A stretch of DNA of 64,000 bases, from NCBI GenBank assembly GCA_035478795.1, contig DATIJJ010000037.1:12215-76214 (forward strand). The letters run 5' to 3'. This DNA is from DATIJJ01 sp035478795. Lineage in GTDB: Bacteria > Pseudomonadota > Gammaproteobacteria > DSM-16500. The notes below the pieces were generated by a model, which did no database searches, was not told the origin of the DNA, and was given only the letters and a program-made list of their open reading frames with translations. Made by a program: the position numbers and the translations under genes. Below are positions 26,376 through 34,830 of the stretch, piece by piece (the first letter of the stretch is position 1; each line of letters opens with the position of its first letter).

Positions 26376-26980
26376 TGACGTGCTCCCAAAATTTTTTCAA
26401 CGTATTTGCCCAGAATATCGACTTCAATATTAACGGGTGTCCCAACGTTATAGTGACTGACAATCGTGGCTTTTTGTGTGTGTGGAATAAATGTCACAGT
26501 AAACCACTCTTTTTCAGCACGAATGACGGTAATGCTCATGCCATCGAGAGTAATGTAACCTTTGTTCACAATGTAATTTGCAAGCGAGGCAGGCATGCCG
26601 ATTTTAACAAGCAAGGCATCGCCTTCGTGCTGGATAGTCAGAATTTCGCCGAGTGCATCGACATGCCCTTGCACGTAATGGCCACTGATTCGACTGTTCG
26701 ATAACATCGCCCTTTCGAGGTTAACCCGACTGCCCGGTGTAAGAAATTGTAAATTGGTCAGACGCAATGTTTCAGGCACCGCGGTGACATCAAATGTATT
26801 CGGTTGTTTTTTTGTGACAGTGAGACAAATGCCATTGACCGAGATGCTGTCATCGACCTTGAGATCATGCGCCATCCCTTCGTCAAATAATTTTTTAGAG
26901 GAAAGCGTAAAATATCGGCAGCCATTTTGTTCATGAACAGCTTCAATGTTGCCCGTTGCTTCCACAATACCGTTAAACAT
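26372..26980 (-). CDS. ribE: Riboflavin synthase alpha chain RibE
   Basis: A 202-residue protein of two repeated lumazine-synthase-like barrels: MFNGIVEATG with SVNGICLTV in the first half, and SGHYVQGHVD with TLDGMSITV in the second. It dismutates two lumazines into riboflavin. It is the first gene after the FMN riboswitch and its ribosome-binding site (GAGGGG) lies in the switch's expression platform. Its stop overlaps the ribBA start. ribD is not in this operon and must lie elsewhere. Confidence 0.95.
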   Translation of the reverse strand: MFNGIVEATGNIEAVHEQNGCRYFTLSSKKLFDEGMAHDLKVDDSISVNGICLTVTKKQPNTFDVTAVPETLRLTNLQFLTPGSRVNLERAMLSNSRISGHYVQGHVDALGEILTIQHEGDALLVKIGMPASLANYIVNKGYITLDGMSITVIRAEKEWFTVTFIPHTQKATIVSHYNVGTPVNIEVDILGKYVEKILGARQ

Positions 26981-27020
26981 GGTTAACCCCTCATTTTAGA
27001 TGGTGATCAGGGGGGCAACC
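26981..27020 (-). promoter_or_regulatory. Hairpin that can hide the ribE ribosome-binding site
   Basis: Read on the minus strand, GGTTGCCCC (upstream) can pair with GGGGTTAACC, which includes most of the ribE GAGGGG ribosome-binding site directly before the ATG. This is what a translation-controlling expression platform of an FMN riboswitch should look like. The alternative pairing with the aptamer was not computed. Confidence 0.55.
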
Positions 27021-27096
27021 AAATGAAGACGATATTGCCTGAAAAAGCGCATCAAAACGCGCGGGTCCAAAGCAGGATAGCGAGGTTCAATTGATT

Positions 27097-27260
27097 ATCT
27101 TCTTTCATCCGGACTGTGACCGTCGGCTCTGGCATTTCACCAGATCTGCGATTTTTTCAGGATAACCTGAAAAAACGCTCGCGGGCTCTTTTATCAAGTC
27201 TCATATCAAGTCTCAATAAAATTACCGCCGGTGGGGAGTTACACCCCGCCCTGAAGACAA
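27097..27260 (-). ncRNA. FMN riboswitch (RFN element)
   Basis: The minus strand has the RFN consensus blocks in order: CAGGGCGGGGTG, TAACTCCCCACCGGCGGTAA, a variable hairpin containing GAGCCCGCGAGCG, then CAGATCTGGTG, AATGCCAGAGCCGACGGTCA and AGTCCGGATGAAAGAAGA. These are the hallmark sequences of the FMN aptamer. It lies about 115 bases upstream of ribE, with a promoter just before it. FMN binding should shut off ribE-ribBA-ribH. Confidence 0.95.
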
Positions 27261-27271
27261 TTTGTTACGAG

Positions 27272-27300
27272 AAATTAGCGGGAAAATGCTGTTTTGTCAA
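27272..27300 (-). promoter_or_regulatory. Sigma-70 promoter of the rib operon
   Basis: On the minus strand a perfect -35 TTGACA (27300-27295) is followed, 17 bases later, by the -10 TAATTT (27277-27272). Transcription would start just before the FMN aptamer at 27260. Confidence 0.7.
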
Positions 27301-27436
27301 TCAATTGTTACCCTCCCCTGGTTTTTATGGCAATTATCGCCATTTTTTCCTATAATTCCCTAAGCTCATTTGAGTTGCGTACAAATAAAACAGAACGTCT
27401 CTGACGGCGTTTATCTAAATAAGGATTTTTGAATTG

Positions 27437-28369
27437 ATGAGATCGTTATTTTTAACAGTGCTATGTGTTTTTTTACTCTGCGGGACAAAACCTCTCCTCG
27501 CGCAAACGACAACACCGCATAAAAAAACAGCCACTCACAAAAAAACGCATCACGCTTCACAAAAAAAACAGGGCCACTCGAAAAAACACTCACGAAAAAA
27601 ACATCATTCAGCATCGCATGCACAATTACGTCATCCTGACGCAGACAATCAGCAGGACACATTGACGCAACCGGCTGAAGTGTCTCTCGCCCAACCATTA
27701 AACCATGATCTTGCGACTGTCAATCTGACGCATTTTACATCGCGATTTCCGGCCAATCTGATGCACTCGGTCAAACAGGGCGTGGTGGATTTTGTGGAAA
27801 AAACCGTCGATAACCTGCATTACAGCAGCTACAAACTGGGTGGCAAACGGTTTGATCCCGAGCGCGGGGTTTACATCGTCGATTGCTCGAATTTTGTAGA
27901 TAATATTTTACAAAATGTTTATCCCGATGCCTATTCGAGCCTTGTTAATTCCGTCGGTGCAGATAATCCCGCATCAGAGCATTACTTCAATTTTTTTCAC
28001 GATCTTGGCACGACGACAGACAGTCACTGGAACAAAATAAATGATGTAGAACAATTGCAGCCAGGCGACATTCTGGTGTTTCGTTATAAAAATTCACGCG
28101 GTGCTGAAACCGGCGGGCATGTCATGGTCGTCATGCAAAAACCGGAACAGGCCAGTGATGTTTTCTTCGTCCGGGTCGCCGATTCAGCCCCTTCACGCCA
28201 CAGTGAAGACACACGTCATTTTCATGAATCAGGCATCGGGATTGGTACATTACTGCTGAAAGCCAACCCCATCACTGGCAAGCCGTCTGCCTTTGCCTGG
28301 GGTGTGAATGGTTACTGGAACAGGAATGTCAAATTTGCCATGGCAAGGCCTATGGGCATTGATGCTTGA
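27437..28369 (+). CDS. Secreted NlpC/P60-like cysteine hydrolase
   Basis: A 310-residue protein. A signal peptide (residues 1-22, ending LLAQ) is followed by a His/Lys-rich low-complexity stretch (about residues 27-65, repeats of KKTHH/KKHSRKKHH) that may bind the negatively charged wall or metal. The C-terminal domain has a probable catalytic Cys in YIVDCSNFVDN, a GDILVFRY strand, and a His in ETGGHVMVV, matching the NlpC/P60-CHAP fold of peptidoglycan or peptide hydrolases. ATG 27437 or TTG 27434 could start it; AAGGA is upstream. It precedes the peptidoglycan salvage genes and probably acts in the periplasm. Confidence 0.8.
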   Translation: MRSLFLTVLCVFLLCGTKPLLAQTTTPHKKTATHKKTHHASQKKQGHSKKHSRKKHHSASHAQLRHPDADNQQDTLTQPAEVSLAQPLNHDLATVNLTHFTSRFPANLMHSVKQGVVDFVEKTVDNLHYSSYKLGGKRFDPERGVYIVDCSNFVDNILQNVYPDAYSSLVNSVGADNPASEHYFNFFHDLGTTTDSHWNKINDVEQLQPGDILVFRYKNSRGAETGGHVMVVMQKPEQASDVFFVRVADSAPSRHSEDTRHFHESGIGIGTLLLKANPITGKPSAFAWGVNGYWNRNVKFAMARPMGIDA

Positions 28370-28443
28370 ACAATGACGCAAACCATTTGTGATTGATCAA
28401 AAAATGAATTAGGATAGGCACCCTCACCAGCTCTCCTCGCGGA

Positions 28444-29757
28444 ATGTGTTGTATGTTTTTAAAGTATGGCAAGTCATTCATTTTATTGATTTTCAGCTTT
28501 CTGTTCATGAAACAGGTCATGGCAGACACGCCGTCTTTCCCCCGAGGCACCGCCAGTGTCATGCTCACCCCGATGGCAGGCGTCCGTACCGATTTGTTGA
28601 AGGGGATAGCACCTCTCATCCAGAAATCCATTGCGGAGGGAAAATACCCTGGTGCGATCGTTCTGATTGCGCATCACGGGCATATTATTTACCGGGGTGT
28701 CTTTGGCAACCGGCGCATTTTACCGCATCCCGCACCCATGACGTTTAATACGATTTTTGATCTGGCCTCCCTGACCAAAGTGGTCGCGACCACCCCTGCC
28801 ATCATGCAATTGATCGAGGAAGGAAAACTGGAGCTCGATGCGCCTGTTAAAAAATACTGGCCTGAATTTGCAGCACACGGCAAACAGTCTGTAACGATTC
28901 GCGAATTGCTGACACATACCTCGGGCCTTCCTGAAGGCATTTCCTCCGAGGCAACTCACAGGGCAGATGTCTTGCAAGACATCATCAACATGAAACTGAA
29001 CCACCCTCCCGGAACACATTACCTGTACAGTGACATCAATTTTGTCGTGCTGGCTCTGCTGGTTGAGCGCCTGTCACATCAACCATTTGCTATTTACACA
29101 CAAAACCATATTTTCAAACCGTTACACATGACAGATACCGCCTTTCTGCCGAATGCCCATTTGCGAGATCGCATTGCACCAACGGAAATTGTTCATCACA
29201 CGCTGCGCTGGGGTGTGGCGCAAGATCCTCTGGCTTATTCAATGGGCGGTGTGTCAGGCAATGCCGGATTATTCTCGAGTGCGACGGATCTCGGTATTTA
29301 CGCACAATGTTTGCTAAATGATGGTCGTATGCCTTCGACAGGAAAAAATAAAAAACCGGGTTACTTACTCGGGCCTCTCACCGTTTTAAAAATGACGACA
29401 GCCGAAACATCACCCGCCTTCGATGGCATGCGAAGTCTCGGTTGGGACATCGATTCGGCCTATTCCGATCGTGGCACACTCTTTCCACTGCGCTCCTTCG
29501 GACACACCGGCTGGACGGGCACTTCTCTCTGGATTGATCCTGTCACCGACACATGGATCGTGGTACTCACCAGCCGACTCCATGCAGCACGATCCCATCA
29601 TAATCAGATTGTGGAAGACAGACGCACTCTCTCAACCATGGTCGCTGCCAGTATCACTGACACCTCTCTCACCCATGAAAACAATACCGGTGAGGCTGAA
29701 CTCGCACGTGCCTATCCAACGACCCGATGGACTCTCACAAACAAGGATCACGGATGA
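28444..29757 (+). CDS. Serine beta-lactamase-fold hydrolase, probable N-acetylmuramyl-L-alanine amidase (AmiE-like)
   Basis: A class C beta-lactamase-fold protein of about 437 residues with a signal peptide ending VMA. The active-site blocks are SLTK (Ser and Lys of SxxK), the YSD of the YxN position, and the GHTGWTG of the KTG box. Its stop overlaps the start of NamZ (ATGA). In Bacillus the same neighbours, AmiE (a beta-lactamase-fold amidase) and NamZ, free MurNAc from peptidoglycan fragments, so this is probably an amidase rather than a resistance enzyme. An ATG at 28453 is an equally good start. Confidence 0.88.
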   Translation: MCCMFLKYGKSFILLIFSFLFMKQVMADTPSFPRGTASVMLTPMAGVRTDLLKGIAPLIQKSIAEGKYPGAIVLIAHHGHIIYRGVFGNRRILPHPAPMTFNTIFDLASLTKVVATTPAIMQLIEEGKLELDAPVKKYWPEFAAHGKQSVTIRELLTHTSGLPEGISSEATHRADVLQDIINMKLNHPPGTHYLYSDINFVVLALLVERLSHQPFAIYTQNHIFKPLHMTDTAFLPNAHLRDRIAPTEIVHHTLRWGVAQDPLAYSMGGVSGNAGLFSSATDLGIYAQCLLNDGRMPSTGKNKKPGYLLGPLTVLKMTTAETSPAFDGMRSLGWDIDSAYSDRGTLFPLRSFGHTGWTGTSLWIDPVTDTWIVVLTSRLHAARSHHNQIVEDRRTLSTMVAASITDTSLTHENNTGEAELARAYPTTRWTLTNKDHG

Positions 29758-30941
29758 TAAAAAAAATCATGAGCCTCTTTTTGTTGCTCGTTTTTTCAAC
29801 CCTGCTGCACGCCGCAGAAGTGATCAAACCGGCGGCGGAGCAACCGGATGCCTGGTTGCCATTACTTAAAAATAAACGCGTCGCTGTATTTGCCAACCAT
29901 TCCTCGCTGATCGGCAAGGAATCGCTGGTCGATGTGTTACTCAAAAATAAAATTCATGTCGTGAAGCTCTTTGCGCCCGAGCATGGCTTTCGTGGCGAAG
30001 TAGACAGTCGCATCAAAGACAGCGTGGATACCCGAACAGGCTTGCCGATTATTTCGCTTTACGGAAAAAAATTAACACCCACAGCAGATGATCTTCGTGA
30101 TGTGGATGTCATTTTATTCGATATCCAGGATGTGGGCGTGCGATTTTATACCTACATTTCTTCATTGCAGAAAGTCATGGAAGCGGCCGTCAACAACAAC
30201 AAACCCCTGATCATTCTGGATCGTCCCAATCCAAATGGTTTTTATGTAGATGGCCCGGTGCTCGATCGTCAATACCGATCCTTCACCGGGATGCAGCCTG
30301 TGCCGGTTGTGTATGGCATGACGATCGGAGAATATGCCAACATGCTGGTCGGCGAAAAATGGTTGAATGTCACACCCAAAGAAAAAGCCGCTCGCTTGCA
30401 ATTAACCGTGATTCCCTGCATAAACTACACGCATAACAGTTTATACATTCCACCGGTCAAACCCTCCCCCAATCTGCCGACCATTCAATCCATTTATTTA
30501 TATCCATCCCTTGGCATGATGGAGGGCACCGTGATGAGTGTCGGGCGCGGCACACGACAACCCTTTGAAGTATTTGGGCATCCTCGCATACTGGCCCGAT
30601 TTCATTTTGTGCCCACACCCAAACCGGGTGCCGAGTCTCCCCGGTTTCAATATAAAATCTGTTATGGCTGGAACCTCGCAGGTAACCGGCAAGCTGTGCT
30701 ACAAAAAATTCAGCGGAAATTACAAATTCGTTATTTGTTACAGGCGTATCGATCGTTTCCGGATAAAAAACATTTTTTTGCCGGATTTAACTGGATTTCA
30801 GGCAATAGCCAACTCGAAAAACAAATCAGGGCCGGGCTCTCTGAAAAACAAATTCGGTTGAGTTGGCAGCCTCAATTGGATAAATTCAAACAGATTCGGA
30901 AAAAATATTTATTATATCCGGACTTTACTCAGGAAAATTAA
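29754..30941 (+). CDS. namZ: Exo-beta-N-acetylmuramidase NamZ (DUF1343)
   Basis: A 395-residue secreted protein (signal peptide MIKKIMSLFLLLVFSTLLHA). The DUF1343 blocks are visible: VFANHSSLIG, LFAPEHGFRGEVDSRI, SLYGKKLTPTADDLRDVDVI and IQDVGVRFYTYIS. NamZ enzymes release MurNAc from the non-reducing end of glycan fragments. The start follows AAGGATCACGG and overlaps the stop of the amidase-like gene by four bases. It is followed three bases later by a permease, so the three genes form an operon for salvage of cell-wall fragments. NagZ and MurQ are not in the window. Confidence 0.9.
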   Translation: MIKKIMSLFLLLVFSTLLHAAEVIKPAAEQPDAWLPLLKNKRVAVFANHSSLIGKESLVDVLLKNKIHVVKLFAPEHGFRGEVDSRIKDSVDTRTGLPIISLYGKKLTPTADDLRDVDVILFDIQDVGVRFYTYISSLQKVMEAAVNNNKPLIILDRPNPNGFYVDGPVLDRQYRSFTGMQPVPVVYGMTIGEYANMLVGEKWLNVTPKEKAARLQLTVIPCINYTHNSLYIPPVKPSPNLPTIQSIYLYPSLGMMEGTVMSVGRGTRQPFEVFGHPRILARFHFVPTPKPGAESPRFQYKICYGWNLAGNRQAVLQKIQRKLQIRYLLQAYRSFPDKKHFFAGFNWISGNSQLEKQIRAGLSEKQIRLSWQPQLDKFKQIRKKYLLYPDFTQEN

Positions 30942-30944
30942 GCT

Positions 30945-32378
30945 ATGGCTCTATTAAGCACAAAACAACAAAAATCGTTAACCATTTTCAAACTGGTCAT
31001 GATGTCTGTCATCACCATTGACAGTTTGAAAAATTTACCTGCCAATGCGCAATACGGCAGTGGATTGCTATTTTTTTATTTAATTGCAACCGTTGCCTTT
31101 TTCATTCCATCGGCACTCGTCGCAGCGGAACTGGCAACCGGCTGGCCTGAAACCGGCGGTGTGTATATCTGGGTACGGGAAGCATTCGGCAAACGGATGG
31201 CTTTCGTTGCAGTATGGACACAATGGTTGTATCAGCTGATCTGGTATCCCACCATTCTTTCCTTTATTGCCGTCACCATCGCCTGGTTTTTTTCGCCAGA
31301 GATAGCCCAGCATAAATGGTATGTTCTCTCCACCATTCTGGGCGTTTTCTGGATCGCGACATTCATCAGTTGTGCAGGACTCAAAGTGTCGAGTTACGTC
31401 AGTATCGTCAGCGCACTGGTCGGTGTGATTATTCCCATGCTGTTCATTTCATTGCTGGGTATTTATTGGGTTATCTCAGGTCATGCATCGCAAATTCACT
31501 TTACCTTGCACTCCACCGTGATGAATATTTTTAACGAAGATAATTTTCGTCTGTTCGTCAATTTATTATTTAGCCTGATGGGTATTGAAATGGTCGCTGT
31601 GCATGCCAGTGACGTTAAAAATCCGGCGCGTGACTATCCCAAGGCGATCATTCTGTCAGCCATCATCATTTTGGCCACGGTGATTCCTTCATCGCTCGCC
31701 ATTGCAACCGTCATCTCGCCGCATGAAATCAGCCTGACTGCGGGTGTGATCGAGGCATTCACTATTTTTCTTGGCGCCTTTCATCTGGAATGGCTGAAAA
31801 CTGCAGTGATTCTCTGCGTCAGCATCGGCAGTTTTGGTATTTTCATGATTTGGGTACTGTCATCCACGCGCTGTTTGTTAATTGCAGCCAACGACGATAG
31901 CCTGCCACGCATATTGCAAAAAACGAATGATCAGGAGATGCCTGTTGCGCTGTTACTGATTCAGGGCGTGATTTTTACTTTTCTATGCTCCGCCTTTATT
32001 TTGATGCCATCGGTGAACAGTGCCTTCTGGTTACTGACTGCCTCCTCCGCTCAACTGGCACTGATTTATTATGTTTTTCTGTTTGCGGCAGGCCTTGCAC
32101 TCCGTTACAAAAAACCGGATGTAGAAAGACCGTTTCGCGTCGGGAAAAGTCCGGCGTGGCTTTGGGGAATTTGTGTACTTGCGATGATCACCTGTCTTGC
32201 TTCCATTATTTTTGGATTTTTACCGCCACCTGATATTTCGAAACATCAGATTATTTTTTATGAAATTGCGCTGTTTTTATTAATGTCAGGCAGTTTTGTT
32301 TCTGCACTAATGACCTATCAACACAGTCAGAAGAGAAATAATCTGAAGAAAAAAAGAGCACCAAAAATGTCCATTTAG
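30945..32378 (+). CDS. APC superfamily amino-acid permease
   Basis: A 477-residue carrier with 12 hydrophobic segments, of the same subgroup as the permease at 17661 (compare MMSVITIDSLKNLPANAQYG and VMLISGAVDSIRNLPA). It begins three bases after the namZ stop, so it is very likely co-transcribed with the amidase and NamZ. It may import amino acids or small peptides freed from peptidoglycan stems; that is inference from the neighbours. The C-terminal tail is basic (RNNLKKKRAPKMS). Confidence 0.88.
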   Translation: MALLSTKQQKSLTIFKLVMMSVITIDSLKNLPANAQYGSGLLFFYLIATVAFFIPSALVAAELATGWPETGGVYIWVREAFGKRMAFVAVWTQWLYQLIWYPTILSFIAVTIAWFFSPEIAQHKWYVLSTILGVFWIATFISCAGLKVSSYVSIVSALVGVIIPMLFISLLGIYWVISGHASQIHFTLHSTVMNIFNEDNFRLFVNLLFSLMGIEMVAVHASDVKNPARDYPKAIILSAIIILATVIPSSLAIATVISPHEISLTAGVIEAFTIFLGAFHLEWLKTAVILCVSIGSFGIFMIWVLSSTRCLLIAANDDSLPRILQKTNDQEMPVALLLIQGVIFTFLCSAFILMPSVNSAFWLLTASSAQLALIYYVFLFAAGLALRYKKPDVERPFRVGKSPAWLWGICVLAMITCLASIIFGFLPPPDISKHQIIFYEIALFLLMSGSFVSALMTYQHSQKRNNLKKKRAPKMSI

Positions 32379-32480
32379 ATTATCTGATCTATACAATCAA
32401 ACGGTTAGCGCCTTTTTCCACGCGCTTTGGAATAGAGGTATAATGGTTACTGTAGATTGGATGAATAGGAGATTTTTGCC

Positions 32481-32750
32481 ATGTACAAAACAACAGCAAA
32501 AAAACGCTCACATCGATATCATGACGACATTTACGGAGATCTGGCGAAAATCAAGGATGCCTTTGCCGATGCATCATACGGCGTGAAAAATCGTGCAGGT
32601 GAAGTGTTATCGCAATCGTTTGATGATGTCAGGGAAAAATCCGCTGCAATCCAGGAAAATGTCAGCAGCTATGTTTCTGAAAAACCCTTGAAGTCCATAG
32701 GCGTGGCATTGTTGGCCGGCGTCTTTCTTGGCTACTTCATGCATAAATAA
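32481..32750 (+). CDS. YqjD/ElaB-like membrane-anchored protein (DUF883)
   Basis: An 89-residue protein with a Lys/Arg-rich N-terminus, a helical middle (residues 18-60) rich in Ala/Ser/Glu, and one C-terminal membrane segment with the family-typical PLKSIGVALLAGVFLGYF. E. coli YqjD and ElaB tether ribosomes to the membrane in stationary phase. AGGAGATTTTTGCC precedes the ATG. TATAAT at 32439-32444 is a possible -10, without a good -35. It is followed by a YqjE-like gene, matching the yqjD-yqjE pair. Confidence 0.85.
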   Translation: MYKTTAKKRSHRYHDDIYGDLAKIKDAFADASYGVKNRAGEVLSQSFDDVREKSAAIQENVSSYVSEKPLKSIGVALLAGVFLGYFMHK

Positions 32751-32804
32751 CGTGTCATTGTTTCCGGGCATTTGTTCTCGAACGCCTGACAAGGACTGAA
32801 AGGA

Positions 32805-33176
32805 ATGACCGCAAAAAAAAGGCAATCAAAAGATCGATCAATATGGAAGTGGCTGACGTTAATTCCTTCCGTGTCAGGCCTCGTGCACACCGTGCTACGC
32901 AAACTGAAAATGGAAGTCTGCTTCACGCTGAAAAATACCATTCTTCTTTTGATGCTTGCCCTGACACTCGCGTGTCTTCTGGTCGCAACCTGGATCGGTC
33001 TGCTTGCAATGTTATTTTTCGGGTTACTGGCCTTGCAATGGAGTGTGTATGCCGCCGCTCTCCTCGTCATGTCGTTAAATATCATTTGCCTGCTGATTTT
33101 ATGTATTGCGATTTCAGTTGTTAAAAATAAACTGATTCATCATCATCCCTCAAAAAGCCTGTCCTGCAGAGAGTAG
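32805..33176 (+). CDS. YqjE-like small membrane protein
   Basis: A 123-residue protein with a basic N-terminus and two hydrophobic segments (about residues 44-68 and 72-103). The layout resembles the YqjE/phage-holin-like family that lies next to yqjD. AAGGA precedes the ATG. It follows the DUF883 gene by 54 bases and is convergent with the DUF2063 gene (3-base gap). Function unknown; a role in envelope stress with YqjD is inferred from the pairing only. Confidence 0.65.
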   Translation: MTAKKRQSKDRSIWKWLTLIPSVSGLVHTVLRKLKMEVCFTLKNTILLLMLALTLACLLVATWIGLLAMLFFGLLALQWSVYAAALLVMSLNIICLLILCIAISVVKNKLIHHHPSKSLSCRE

Positions 33177-33179
33177 TTA

Positions 33180-33959
33180 TTAAAAATAAATCCCGATAAT
33201 TAACCCCGCGCCAATCCAGCCTTTCAGCAAGGAAGCCGCATGGGTCGGCGTTTCATCTTCATCATGCCAGTGGCACAGCCCTTCACATATCTCGCCAAAT
33301 GACTGGCCTGTCAGCATGGCATGAATCGCCCATGCTTCATCTTCCGGCAACGAGCAAAAATGCGTCTCGAGATCTTTCCGCCATAAAATCCAGCTGACTG
33401 GCGAATCACTTTTTACAAATTCTATCGGGGTTTCATTATCCGATAAGGATTGCCAGACAGAAACCACATTCCACTCGAGCTTCAATTCATGCAATGATGG
33501 ATGCGGTGTAAATCGCATACTTTCCCACAAATCAGGCGCAACACTTCCCATTTCTTCAAGCGAAATATTTTCTGCATCCGCTGCATCAAAAACACTGCAC
33601 AGCATCCATTCAAATGCCGTCAGTTCAGATAAATACGGCATGGATTGATAAGTGGCATGCTCATGCAAAAAATCAGCCATTCGATCACCAAACCAGCGAA
33701 TGGATCGATACGTTGAGGCATAGGCTCGAATATAGTCATACCCGATTTCTTCAAAACCGTCTGCGCCCAACTGTTTTTGAAGAATGGGATAACTGGTCGA
33801 AAGCGCTTCCAGTAATCGCAAATAATACGCATTTTGATAAATGAACAAACGCGTTTTCGCTGAAACAGTTTCTGTATCCACGATGTGTTGCAAAATCGCA
33901 TCATCCACCTGAAATAAATAATCCTGGAATGCCTGTTGCAATCGCACAAGTTCCGTCAT
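33180..33959 (-). CDS. DUF2063 protein, partner of MNIO enzyme (BufC/HvfC-like)
   Basis: A 259-residue protein. The N-terminal half (LQQAFQDYLFQVDD, RLFIYQNAYYLRLLEAL, SYPILQKQLG) matches the DUF2063 putative DNA-binding-like domain. The C-terminal half resembles the second domain seen in BufC and HvfC. In bufferin-type pathways this family is the precursor-recognition partner of the DUF692 enzyme. It overlaps the MNIO gene by four bases (ATGA) and is the last gene of the cassette. Confidence 0.88.
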   Translation of the reverse strand: MTELVRLQQAFQDYLFQVDDAILQHIVDTETVSAKTRLFIYQNAYYLRLLEALSTSYPILQKQLGADGFEEIGYDYIRAYASTYRSIRWFGDRMADFLHEHATYQSMPYLSELTAFEWMLCSVFDAADAENISLEEMGSVAPDLWESMRFTPHPSLHELKLEWNVVSVWQSLSDNETPIEFVKSDSPVSWILWRKDLETHFCSLPEDEAWAIHAMLTGQSFGEICEGLCHWHDEDETPTHAASLLKGWIGAGLIIGIYF

Positions 33960-34801
33960 ACGACAAGCTCTCCTGTCAGAGATTCCGAGAGATCCCGTGC
34001 GTGTTGCAATTCTTTCAAGAGATCAGCCAGTGGCGGAATATTATCATCCCGTTCAATCATCGTGGAAATCTGTCCATGACGTTTGAGCGTTTCCGCATAC
34101 AAATGCCAGACTGCGTCTTTTATCGCATGATCATGCGTATCAATCATGTAATCACCCATATCAGAATGCCCGGCCAAATGAATCTGATAAATGCGCTCAC
34201 CGGGAATGGAATGAATGTAGGTCAAAGGATCAAATCCGTGATTTACCGAACTCACATAAATATTATTCACATCCAGTAAAATCAGGCAATCGGCTGATTC
34301 CGCAATATTTGTCAAAAATTCCCACTCACTCATTTCAGACTGTTTGTATGTCACATAACTTGAAACGTTTTCAATTAAAATACGCTGCCCGAGAAAGTCC
34401 TGCACTTGCCGGATACGATCGACAACGTGTGCGACCGTTTCAACCGTATAGGATAATGGCAAAAGATCATGTGTATTTTTACCGTGAATGCCGGTCCAGC
34501 ATAAATGGTCAGAAATCCATTTTGGTTGAATGCGATCAGCGAGTGCTTTCACTTCTGCGAGATATTGCCAGTCCAATGGATCAGTACTGCCAATGGAGAG
34601 AGAAACACCGTGCATCACCATGGGATAATGCTCACGAATTTTATCCAGATAAAAAAGCGGCTTTCCACCCGGTACCAGATAATTTTCGGTAATAATTTCA
34701 AACCAGTCGATTGACGGTTGTTCATTCAAAATCGTTTCGTAATGATCCGTTCGTAATCCTAACCCAAATCCCAGCATGGGTTTTTTAGATTTGCCTGACA
34801 T
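33956..34801 (-). CDS. Multinuclear non-heme iron oxygenase (MNIO, DUF692; BufB/HvfB-like)
   Basis: A 281-residue TIM-barrel enzyme. The metal-ligand blocks of the family are present: MHGVSLSIGS, SDHLCW, ILIENVSSY, LLDVNNIYVSSVNHG, IHLAGH, DTHDHAI and MIERDDN. MNIO enzymes modify cysteines of small precursor peptides, for example to thiooxazoles in copper-binding bufferins or oxazolone-thioamide in methanobactin. AAGGGA lies before the ATG. It sits downstream of two Cys-rich precursors and YceI and overlaps the DUF2063 gene, so its substrates are almost certainly those precursors. Confidence 0.92.
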   Translation of the reverse strand: MSGKSKKPMLGFGLGLRTDHYETILNEQPSIDWFEIITENYLVPGGKPLFYLDKIREHYPMVMHGVSLSIGSTDPLDWQYLAEVKALADRIQPKWISDHLCWTGIHGKNTHDLLPLSYTVETVAHVVDRIRQVQDFLGQRILIENVSSYVTYKQSEMSEWEFLTNIAESADCLILLDVNNIYVSSVNHGFDPLTYIHSIPGERIYQIHLAGHSDMGDYMIDTHDHAIKDAVWHLYAETLKRHGQISTMIERDDNIPPLADLLKELQHARDLSESLTGELVV

Positions 34802-34830
34802 GATCGATTCCCTTCTTGTGCGCTTTTGCT

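Noticed and set aside
27116..27355. Plus-strand open frame over the FMN riboswitch
   Set aside because: It is explained by the conserved RFN sequence on the opposite strand.
28444..29757. Reading of the beta-lactamase-fold protein as an antibiotic-resistance enzyme
   Set aside because: The coupling to NamZ and the permease fits the AmiE-type amidase of wall salvage better than a class C beta-lactamase.
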